A DNA stretch of 5,907 bases from positions 1 through 5,907 of the forward strand of contig JBCCZN010000176.1 in NCBI GenBank assembly GCA_039187375.1, in the 5' to 3' direction. Positions 1 through 5,294 of this stretch are shown in pieces; the first letter of the stretch is position 1; every line of letters begins with the position of its first letter. The notes under the pieces were generated by a model. That model was not told where the DNA came from. It did not search any database and saw nothing but the letters and a program-made list of their open reading frames with translations. This stretch comes from CALBPI01 sp039187375. Lineage in GTDB: Bacteria; Pseudomonadota; Gammaproteobacteria; Steroidobacterales; Woeseiaceae. The position numbers and the translations under genes were made by a program.

Positions 1-1
1 C

Positions 2-16
2 ACAAACTTTTAACAT
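2..16 (-). CDS. Possible 5' end of a divergent gene, perhaps pilG-like (partial, tentative)
   Basis: An ATG on the - strand at 16-14 opens a frame reading Met-Leu-Lys-Val-Cys before the window ends. Five residues cannot identify a gene. It is listed because in Pseudomonas aeruginosa the gene divergent from gshB is pilG, a CheY-like pilus response regulator whose N-terminus, as I remember it, contains a similar Leu-Lys-Val-x-Val-Ile-Asp-Asp-Ser run, and because pilus genes lie at the other end of this window. No Shine-Dalgarno sequence is visible upstream of this ATG, which weakens the case. It could equally be a chance start codon in intergenic DNA. Confidence 0.22.
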
Positions 17-72
17 ATTGCTGCTGCTACGGCTACGCGCGGCAGGCAGCCTAATAATCGACGGGGAAACCA

Positions 73-1053
73 GTGAATTCGAAACCCACTCAATGTCGCG
101 ACATCGGTATCGTCATGGACCCTATCGAGTCGATCAATCCGGCCAAGGACTCAACGCTTGCGATGATGCTGGCCATTCAGTCAGCCGGTGATCGAGTGTT
201 CATTATGCAGCAGGCGGACCTGTCTGCCGAGGGCGGTATCGCGCAGGCTCTGGCGACACCGGTAACGCTGTTCGATGACACCGAGCGCTGGTTTGAGGCC
301 GGCACGCGTGAGTCTCGCCGGCTGGCCGACTTTGATGCGATTCTGATGCGTAAAGATCCGCCGTTTGACATGGAGTTCATTTATACGACGTATCTGTTGG
401 AGCTCGCCGAACGCGATGGCTGTTGCGTGGTTAATCGGCCCGCCGCACTGCGCGATCTGAACGAAAAAATGGCTACGGCACTGTTTCCCGAACTCACACC
501 AGCGACCCTGGTGAGCCGCTCGCAAAAACAGATTAAGCAGTTTTTGTACGACCACCAGCACATCGTCGTCAAACCGCTGGATGGCATGGGTGGACGTTCC
601 ATTTTTACGCTCAGACAAGGTGACACCAACACCAACGTTGTGCTTGAGACTCTGACCGATTACGGCAAGCAATTCGCCATGGCGCAGGCGTTCGTACCCG
701 AGATCATCGATGGCGATAAACGTATATTGCTGGTCGATGGGCAGCCGATGCCGCATATGCTGGCCAGAGTGCCGAACGCCGAAGATGGTCGCGGCAACCT
801 GGTGATGGGTGCCAGCGCTGATGCCCGCGTGCTCGGTGAGCGCGAGCGCGCCATCGCCGAAACCGTCGGTCCGCTGCTCAAGGCACGGGGTGTGGTGTTT
901 GCCGGTCTGGACATTATCGGCGATAAACTCACCGAAATTAATGTGACCAGCCCGACCGGCATACGAGAAATCGACCGCCATTTTGGTAGCAACATCGGCG
1001 CCAGCCTGTATCAGGCGATCTGCACCAAAATGCACAATGTTGGTGGATTGTGA
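73..1053 (+). CDS. gshB: Glutathione synthetase
   Basis: Cytoplasmic ATP-grasp ligase that joins glycine to gamma-glutamylcysteine, the last step of glutathione synthesis. The 326-residue product matches the proteobacterial GshB family along its length (E. coli about 316). Landmarks are IGIVMDP at 11-17, RKDPPFD at 93-99 in the N-terminal domain, the ATP-grasp lysine and glycine-rich stretch VVKPLDGMGG at 165-174, DGDKRIL at 213-219, the RGNL loop from Arg240, and the C-terminal metal/ATP segment GLDIIGDKLTEINVTSP from 278. The start is a GTG with GGGG at 63-66 as a weak ribosome-binding site. The next Met is residue 15, inside the conserved IGIVMDP strand, so it is too late. One oddity: the loop that ends GGR in E. 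coli (Arg241) reads GAS here, with Ser248 at the Arg position, while the critical loop Arg233 is kept as Arg240. tonB follows after 93 nt. The identification is secure. Confidence 0.97.
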   Translation: MNSKPTQCRDIGIVMDPIESINPAKDSTLAMMLAIQSAGDRVFIMQQADLSAEGGIAQALATPVTLFDDTERWFEAGTRESRRLADFDAILMRKDPPFDMEFIYTTYLLELAERDGCCVVNRPAALRDLNEKMATALFPELTPATLVSRSQKQIKQFLYDHQHIVVKPLDGMGGRSIFTLRQGDTNTNVVLETLTDYGKQFAMAQAFVPEIIDGDKRILLVDGQPMPHMLARVPNAEDGRGNLVMGASADARVLGERERAIAETVGPLLKARGVVFAGLDIIGDKLTEINVTSPTGIREIDRHFGSNIGASLYQAICTKMHNVGGL

Positions 1054-1146
1054 CGCAATCCATGGGAGCCTTGTGTTGCCGCTCGCTAAGCTGATCGATA
1101 TCGTGCCCAGAAGAGCAATGTCAGCACAGCTGACCGAGCGCCCAAT

Positions 1147-2094
1147 ATGACCCAGTCGCAAGCAACCGACGAAGCCCAATTCGCCAGCAATGCGCTGGTG
1201 CGCGATATGTTGCCTGTCGCGCAGGCGCGCCCGGATCGTCTGCCACCGATGATGTTCGTTGCCGCGTTGTTTTACGCCATCATCATTCTGGGTGTCACGT
1301 TTGACATCGGTCTCAACGATCTCCCGTCGGATACCACATCCCTGGAAGTGACAATTGTAGCCGCACCACCACGCGTACAGACACGCCCGGATGATGCGCA
1401 GTATCTGGCACAAGCGAATCAGGCAGGCGACGGCAATACGACTGAGCGCGTCGCCCCCGGCGCAGCGCCAGTGGCGCCGGGCACGATAGAGGTCAGCCAC
1501 GACCGCGTAGGGCCACTGCAACAAGAGCAACTCGCTGGCAACATTGAGCAGCAGCGACTATTGGCCACCAGCGCCGATGCGCAACGCCAGCTCTATCTGC
1601 CCGACGATGCCATCGACAAGGCCAGCGAGCGCAAGCAGCTCGCCCAATCGCTGCCTTCCGGCCTGGATGAAACACTGCCGCTACCTGAAGCTGATGATCC
1701 CAACTTGTTGATCACTGACGACAATCCGCGCCATCTGGTGGTTAGCGTCAACTCTGCCGAATCTGATATCGCACCGTATCTGAACCGCTGGAAGCGGCGG
1801 GTTGAACGCATTGGCACACAGAATTTTCCGCGTGAGCTCTCGATCGCCGGATTACAGGGTAGCCCGACCCTGTCCGTCGCCATCGCGCCCGACGGCCAAC
1901 TCTCCGACGTGCGCATCATTCGCTCATCGGGTCACGATGCTCTGGATCAGGCTGCGATGCTGGTACTCAGCCGCGCGGCACCCTTTGCTCGCTTTCCGGA
2001 CCATATCCGTGAACGCTACGACTTGCTGCGTTTTGCTTACAAGTTCGAGTTTCGGGGCGGCAATTTAAACACGCGGGTTTCCAGCGACGGCTGA
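1147..2094 (+). CDS. Energy transducer TonB family protein (TonB3-like)
   Basis: Inner-membrane protein expected to couple the ExbB-ExbD proton motor to an outer-membrane partner across the periplasm. The 315-residue product has a cytoplasmic N-terminus of about 35 residues with Arg28 and Arg31 before the membrane, one transmembrane helix at about 36-53, a long periplasmic linker (about 55-205), and a C-terminal TonB domain from the YLNRWKRR segment at 211 to about 302, with the usual Leu-Ser-Val-x-Ile-x-x-Asp-Gly strand near 242-250. The linker is rich in Gln, Asp and Ala and lacks the Glu-Pro/Lys-Pro repeats of E. coli TonB. The helix carries Ala39 and Tyr43 where E. coli TonB has Ser16 and His20. 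The start ATG has GAG at 1136-1138 as a weak ribosome site. Position between gshB and yqgE matches P. aeruginosa tonB3, reported to be required for twitching and pilus assembly, so a pilus-linked role is plausible but inferred. No exbB/exbD is in the window. Confidence 0.88.
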   Translation: MTQSQATDEAQFASNALVRDMLPVAQARPDRLPPMMFVAALFYAIIILGVTFDIGLNDLPSDTTSLEVTIVAAPPRVQTRPDDAQYLAQANQAGDGNTTERVAPGAAPVAPGTIEVSHDRVGPLQQEQLAGNIEQQRLLATSADAQRQLYLPDDAIDKASERKQLAQSLPSGLDETLPLPEADDPNLLITDDNPRHLVVSVNSAESDIAPYLNRWKRRVERIGTQNFPRELSIAGLQGSPTLSVAIAPDGQLSDVRIIRSSGHDALDQAAMLVLSRAAPFARFPDHIRERYDLLRFAYKFEFRGGNLNTRVSSDG

Positions 2095-2120
2095 CAGCGC
2101 GTCGGTTGCGCCACGCTCAG

Positions 2121-2140
2121 GCGGCAGCGATACTGCCAGC
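2121..2140 (+). promoter_or_regulatory. Small RNA hairpin directly before the yqgE start
   Basis: GGCAG at 2123-2127 and CTGCC at 2133-2137 form a perfect 5-bp stem with a 5-nt loop. Two more G-C pairs (2121-2122 with 2139-2140) extend it if A2138 is bulged. The structure ends at the base before the yqgE ATG and covers the place where a ribosome-binding site should be; the nearest purine-rich match, GGCGG, starts at 2120 and its 5' part is in or next to the stem. There is no T-run after it, so it is not an intrinsic terminator. It may reduce independent initiation at yqgE, but no regulatory role is shown. Confidence 0.3.
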
Positions 2141-2722
2141 ATGTCTGAATTCCCCTCACTGGCCGGTCAACTCCTGATCGCGATGCCGCAACTGGATGAT
2201 CCGAACTTCGAAAACACCGTCACACTGGTTTGTGAGCACAACGAAACCGGCGCCATGGGCGTGACAATCAATCGCCCTCTGGAGCTCACCCACGGCGAGG
2301 TGTTCGATCAAATCTCGGAACTGTCCCAAGCGGCGACAGCCGATCGCGATCGTCGCAAAGCCGGCGAGCCGGTGCTCAACGGCGGTCCGGTCAGCCCCGA
2401 GCGCGGCTTTGTATTGCACCGGGACAAAGGTGATTGGGACGCCACGCTCGCAGTCGCGGACGAGGTGCATGTGACGATGTCTCGCGACGTCCTCGAAGCG
2501 ATGATCAACGGCAAGGCCGGCCATAGCGCCACCATGGCACTGGGATACGCCGGATGGGAGGCGAACCAGCTCGAGGAAGAGATCCTTGCGAATGCCTGGC
2601 TCACGACGCCGGCAACAGCGCAACTGGTCTTTGCGACCCCGTATGAAGCGCGCTGGGATCAAGCCGCACGCGCGGTGGGTGTGACCCGGGCACAATTGAG
2701 CGGCCCAGCCGGGCATGCCTGA
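2141..2722 (+). CDS. yqgE: YqgE/AlgH family protein (UPF0301)
   Basis: Small cytoplasmic protein of the UPF0301 family, called AlgH in Pseudomonas, where it was linked to alginate regulation; its biochemical activity is not established. The 193 residues cover the full family length. Diagnostic blocks are LLIAMPQLDDPNF at 11-23, the CEHNETGAMG block at 31-40 followed by NRPL, GGPV at 81-84 with RGFVLH at 88-93, SRDVLE at 114-119, ALGYAGW at 133-139, NAWL at 151-154, ARW ending at 172, and the family's typical C-terminal AGHA. No in-frame start codon lies between tonB and this ATG, so the start is well set, although no Shine-Dalgarno is visible and a hairpin abuts it. The stop overlaps the ruvX start by 8 nt, which suggests translational coupling, in keeping with the widespread yqgE-yqgF pairing. 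Confidence 0.96.
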   Translation: MSEFPSLAGQLLIAMPQLDDPNFENTVTLVCEHNETGAMGVTINRPLELTHGEVFDQISELSQAATADRDRRKAGEPVLNGGPVSPERGFVLHRDKGDWDATLAVADEVHVTMSRDVLEAMINGKAGHSATMALGYAGWEANQLEEEILANAWLTTPATAQLVFATPYEARWDQAARAVGVTRAQLSGPAGHA

Positions 2723-3161
2723 AGCGGATAGCATCACAACACTACTGGCCTTCGACTACGGCCGCCGTCGCACCGGCGTTGCGATTGGCCAGACGATCAC
2801 TGGGTCGGCGCGGGGCTTGCTGACCCTGGAAGCGCTGGGCGAGCAGCCAGACTGGCAACAAATTGCGGCGTTAATAGACCAGTGGCAACCGGATCTGCTG
2901 CTGGTTGGCCTGCCAAGGCGAGCCGACGGCAGTGACAGCGAGCAGACATTGGCCGCCAGAGCCTTCGCCAGCGAACTGGGGCAATTTGATCTGCCGGTGC
3001 AACTGATCGATGAGCATCTAACCTCCAATGACGCCAGTCGCCAGCTGGCCGAACAACGTCGCAGCGGTCGTCGTTCCCGACGCGTTCGCAAACAGGATAT
3101 CGATGCGCTCTCGGCAGCACTGATCGCCGAGCAATGGTTGCACGAGCGCCTGATTCGCTAA
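2715..3161 (+). CDS. ruvX: RuvX/YqgF Holliday-junction-resolvase-like nuclease
   Basis: RNase H-fold protein of the YqgF family, which in E. coli takes part in maturation of the 16S rRNA 5' end and has been proposed as a backup Holliday junction resolvase. The 148-residue product is slightly longer than E. coli YqgF (about 138). The expected acidic catalytic positions are present: Asp14 in the first-strand FDYG motif, Glu100 in the DEHLTS block, and Asp130 in the DALSAALI helix. VGLPRRADGS at 64-73 matches the family's VGLP-x-x-x-DG segment. A very basic stretch lies at about 115-126, just before the last acidic residue, a loop that is often basic in this family. The ATG lies inside the last codons of yqgE (8-nt overlap), so its translation is likely coupled; GAG at 2698-2700 is a rather distant ribosome site. 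Confidence 0.95.
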   Translation: MPEADSITTLLAFDYGRRRTGVAIGQTITGSARGLLTLEALGEQPDWQQIAALIDQWQPDLLLVGLPRRADGSDSEQTLAARAFASELGQFDLPVQLIDEHLTSNDASRQLAEQRRSGRRSRRVRKQDIDALSAALIAEQWLHERLIR

Positions 3162-3168
3162 CCCGCAG

Positions 3169-3180
3169 GTGCGCACGCAC
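3169..3180. repeat. 12-bp inverted repeat in the ruvX-pyrB gap
   Basis: GTGCG at 3169-3173 and CGCAC at 3176-3180 form an inverted repeat with a 2-nt centre; the inner GTGCGCAC (3169-3176) is itself a perfect palindrome. It lies just upstream of the candidate -10 element, over the expected -35 region, where a DNA-binding regulator could act. No T-run follows, so it is not a terminator. With so short a repeat in GC-rich DNA, chance is a real alternative. Confidence 0.22.
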
Positions 3181-3182
3181 AG

Positions 3183-3191
3183 TGCTACACT
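3183..3191 (+). promoter_or_regulatory. Candidate extended -10 promoter for pyrB
   Basis: The sequence TGCTACACT is a good extended -10 element: the TGn motif directly precedes TACACT, which matches four of the six bases of TATAAT. The -35 position about 17 nt upstream (near 3163-3168) has no convincing TTGACA match, which extended -10 promoters can tolerate. Transcription would begin near 3198 and leave a leader of about 27 nt before the pyrB ATG. No attenuator hairpin or PyrR-type binding structure fits in such a leader. Confidence 0.42.
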
Positions 3192-3224
3192 CGCGCCACA
3201 CAATCGCTGCCAAATCCCATCCGT

Positions 3225-4202
3225 ATGAGTGACTCCGGACAACAACTGACCGCCGCAGGCGAGCTGCGCCACCTGTTAACGCTGGAGGGCTTGTCGCGAG
3301 AGTTATTGATGCAAATTCTCGATGATGCAGAGCAGTTTCTGGCGCCGCCAACACAGCAGGTGGTTCGCAGCCGTGTGCTGAGCGGGCTAACCGTCGCGAA
3401 TCTGTTTTTCGAGCCCAGCACCCGCACACGCGCCTCATTCGAGCTGGCCGCCGGTCGGCTGGGCGCCGACGTGCTAAACCTCGACGTCAGCACATCGTCG
3501 CGAATTAAGGGAGAGAGTATTCTCGATACGATTTACACGCTGCAGGCGATGCAGGTGGATAGCTTTGTCGTGCGCGATGCAGCAGCTGGCGTGCCGCAGA
3601 TGATCGCCAATGCAGTGCGTCCGGGAGTCTGCGTACTCAACGCCGGCGAAGCCACCGTGGCTCACCCGACGCAGGGCTTGCTGGATGCTCTGACTATTCG
3701 ACGCGCACGACCGGATCTTGCGTCACTGAAGATCTGTATTGTTGGCGATATCGCACACTCACGCGTCGCGCGCTCGGCGGTACAGGCGTTGATGACCCTT
3801 GGGGCCGGCTCCATTCGGCTGGTTGCGCCACCCTCACTTCAACCTGATGCCGGTCTATACCCGGGCGCAGCGCTTTACGACAACATCGAACAAGGCATTG
3901 CCGGTGCGCACATCGTCATGGCGTTACGCATCCAGCGCGAACGCATTGCCGATCACGACGACATTCCCGACTCCGAAACCTATGCACAGCGCTTCGGCGT
4001 CAATCCTCATAATCTTAAGGGCGCTGATGACGACGTGCTAGTCATGCATCCTGGGCCTATGAACCGTGGCGTCGAAATCGATGGTGGCGTGGCCGATGGC
4101 CCCCGCTCATTGGTCACCGAACAGGTGCGCAATGGCGTTGCCATTCGTATGGCGTTACTCGAGCGTGTCAATCGCACCGCATCGCAATGGCGCGACACGT
4201 GA
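3225..4202 (+). CDS. pyrB: Aspartate carbamoyltransferase catalytic subunit
   Basis: Makes carbamoyl-aspartate from carbamoyl phosphate and aspartate, the committed step of pyrimidine synthesis. The 325 residues match the Pseudomonas-type PyrB, including an N-terminal extension and an LRHLLTLEGLSRELL segment at 14-28. Carbamoyl-phosphate site: FFEPSTRTR at 61-69 (Ser65, Thr66, Arg67, Thr68), Ser91 and Lys95 in SSRIKGES, Arg117, His147 and Gln150 in HPTQG. Aspartate site: Arg180, Arg235 and Gln237 in LRIQRER, and the MHPGPMNRGVE block from 274. One departure is Asp118 directly after Arg117, where relatives have His (RH). No Shine-Dalgarno is seen before the ATG. It lies 63 nt after ruvX behind a candidate promoter. 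There is no pyrR before it and no pyrC-like or pyrI gene after it; it instead converges on pilus genes 16 nt away. The identification is secure; full catalytic competence is likely but Asp118 deserves a check. Confidence 0.95.
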   Translation: MSDSGQQLTAAGELRHLLTLEGLSRELLMQILDDAEQFLAPPTQQVVRSRVLSGLTVANLFFEPSTRTRASFELAAGRLGADVLNLDVSTSSRIKGESILDTIYTLQAMQVDSFVVRDAAAGVPQMIANAVRPGVCVLNAGEATVAHPTQGLLDALTIRRARPDLASLKICIVGDIAHSRVARSAVQALMTLGAGSIRLVAPPSLQPDAGLYPGAALYDNIEQGIAGAHIVMALRIQRERIADHDDIPDSETYAQRFGVNPHNLKGADDDVLVMHPGPMNRGVEIDGGVADGPRSLVTEQVRNGVAIRMALLERVNRTASQWRDT

Positions 4203-4218
4203 TACGCAGAGCACCGCG
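4203..4218. other. 16-nt convergent gap between pyrB and the PilU-like gene
   Basis: Only 16 bases separate the two stop codons (TGA of pyrB at 4200-4202; TAG of the - strand gene at 4221-4219). I see no GC stem with a T-run here or in the immediate flanks on either strand. Termination must therefore occur inside the opposing coding region, be Rho-dependent, or be leaky. Confidence 0.6.
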
Positions 4219-5274
4219 CTAACCGAAGTTGATCTGAGCTTCAAGATTGGTGCGCGAATCCGCGTTGTCCAGCGCTTCCTGCAGGGTAATCGTGCCGGTC
4301 TGATAGAGCTTCAGCAAGGCGCTATCAAAACTCTGCATACCGCGCTCTTTTGACTCGCGCATCGCTTCCTTTACGCCGACGATGTCGCCCTTTTCGATCA
4401 ACTCAGCAATGTGTGGCGTATTGAGCATGACCTCGACCGCGGCGACGCGGCGACCCTCGCGATTGCGCACCAGACGCTGCGAGATGATCGCCTTGACGTA
4501 CTGGCTCAGATCAATAAAAACCTGTTTTTGTTGCTGCACCGGGAACATGTTGATGATTCGATCCAGCGTTTCCGGGGCGTTGTTCGAGTGTAGCGTCGCT
4601 ACCGCGAGCTGGCCGGTTCCGGCGATATTCAACGCCGCCTGCATCGTTTCAACATCGCGAATCTCGCCAACCATGACGAGATCCGGCGCCGCACGCAGCG
4701 CGCTGCGCATGGCGTTGTGATAAGAGCGTGTGTCCAGGCCCAGCTCACGCTGATTCACAATCGACTTTTTGTTCTTGTGCAAAAATTCGATTGGATCCTC
4801 AATGGTAATAATATGCGAGGCGGTCTTTTCGTTCCGATGGTTAATCATCGCAGCGATGGTGGTGGACTTGCCGCTGCCGGTTGCGCCGACCATCAAAATA
4901 AGGCCGCGCTTGTTCAGTATCAGCTCCTTGAACGTCTCCGGCATGCCCAATTGATCCAATGATGGCATCTCGGCCGTGATGTAACGCAACACCATCGCGA
5001 TATTGCCACGCTGCTGAAATACGTTGACACGGAACCGGCCCAGACCCTGTTCGGACACTGCAAAATCTACCTCGAGATCCCTACCGAGCGCCTCGAGCTG
5101 CTCGTCCGTCATGATCTCCATGGCAGCCTGCCGTACCTGCTTGGGTGAGAGTTCCATTTTGTTGACCGACATGATTTTGCCGTCAATCTTGATCTTCACT
5201 GGGGCAAATGGCGTGAAGAACAGGTCCGAGGCCTGTTTTTCGACCATCAACTTAAAGAGGGGTTTTACATTCAT
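4219..5274 (-). CDS. PilT/PilU-family type IV pilus retraction ATPase, second PilU-like copy
   Basis: Cytoplasmic hexameric secretion-superfamily ATPase expected at the base of the type IV pilus, driving or aiding retraction. The 351-residue protein is full length. It has an N-terminal domain with LMVEKQASDLFF at 9-20 and RFRVNVFQQRG at 80-90, Walker A GATGSGKST at 130-138 (Lys136), Asp box IEDPIEF at 158-164, Walker B DLVMVGEIRD at 198-207 (Glu204), and a C-terminal domain with GMQSFDSALLKLY at 312-324 and the NADS segment. The N-terminal LMVEK-x-x-SDLF and the C-terminal end resemble PilU more than PilT. The His box reads AGTGQLAVATLHS at 218-230: the usual AETGH first histidine is Gln222 and the Glu is Gly219, while the second histidine, His229, is kept. 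It starts 20 nt after the upstream pilU stop with no clear ribosome site, so translation may depend on that gene. It could be an accessory ATPase rather than PilU itself. Confidence 0.9.
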   Translation of the reverse strand: MNVKPLFKLMVEKQASDLFFTPFAPVKIKIDGKIMSVNKMELSPKQVRQAAMEIMTDEQLEALGRDLEVDFAVSEQGLGRFRVNVFQQRGNIAMVLRYITAEMPSLDQLGMPETFKELILNKRGLILMVGATGSGKSTTIAAMINHRNEKTASHIITIEDPIEFLHKNKKSIVNQRELGLDTRSYHNAMRSALRAAPDLVMVGEIRDVETMQAALNIAGTGQLAVATLHSNNAPETLDRIINMFPVQQQKQVFIDLSQYVKAIISQRLVRNREGRRVAAVEVMLNTPHIAELIEKGDIVGVKEAMRESKERGMQSFDSALLKLYQTGTITLQEALDNADSRTNLEAQINFG

Positions 5275-5294
5275 CGATTCGCGGACCCGGCGGG

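Noticed and set aside
18..57. Possible sigma-70 promoter for gshB (TTGCTG at 18-23 with TAATAA at 52-57)
   Set aside because: The 28-nt spacing is far too long and the -10 match is only three of six bases; no better pair was found in the 72-nt leader.
181..1530. A very long open frame on the - strand across gshB and the start of tonB (449 codons)
   Set aside because: It lies antisense to two genes with clear family motifs, has no recognisable domain, is rich in His, Arg and Cys as expected for a GC-biased shadow frame, and spans the intergenic gap without respecting gene limits.
2341..2352. 12-bp perfect palindrome CGATCGCGATCG
   Set aside because: It encodes part of an Asp/Arg-rich loop in yqgE, is a single copy as far as I can see, and arises easily from these codons in GC-rich DNA; no sign of an operator or HIP1-type array.
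2156..2737. A 193-codon open frame antisense to yqgE
   Set aside because: It mirrors a well-identified gene almost end to end, with low-complexity composition and no motif; a codon-bias shadow.
3169..3180. Inverted repeat after ruvX as an intrinsic terminator
   Set aside because: The 2-nt centre cannot form a normal RNA loop without losing pairs and no T-run follows; it is kept only as a weak possible operator.
2797..3438. A 213-codon - strand frame over ruvX and the start of pyrB
   Set aside because: It is antisense to conserved active-site segments of two genes and crosses the pyrB promoter region; no domain is recognisable.
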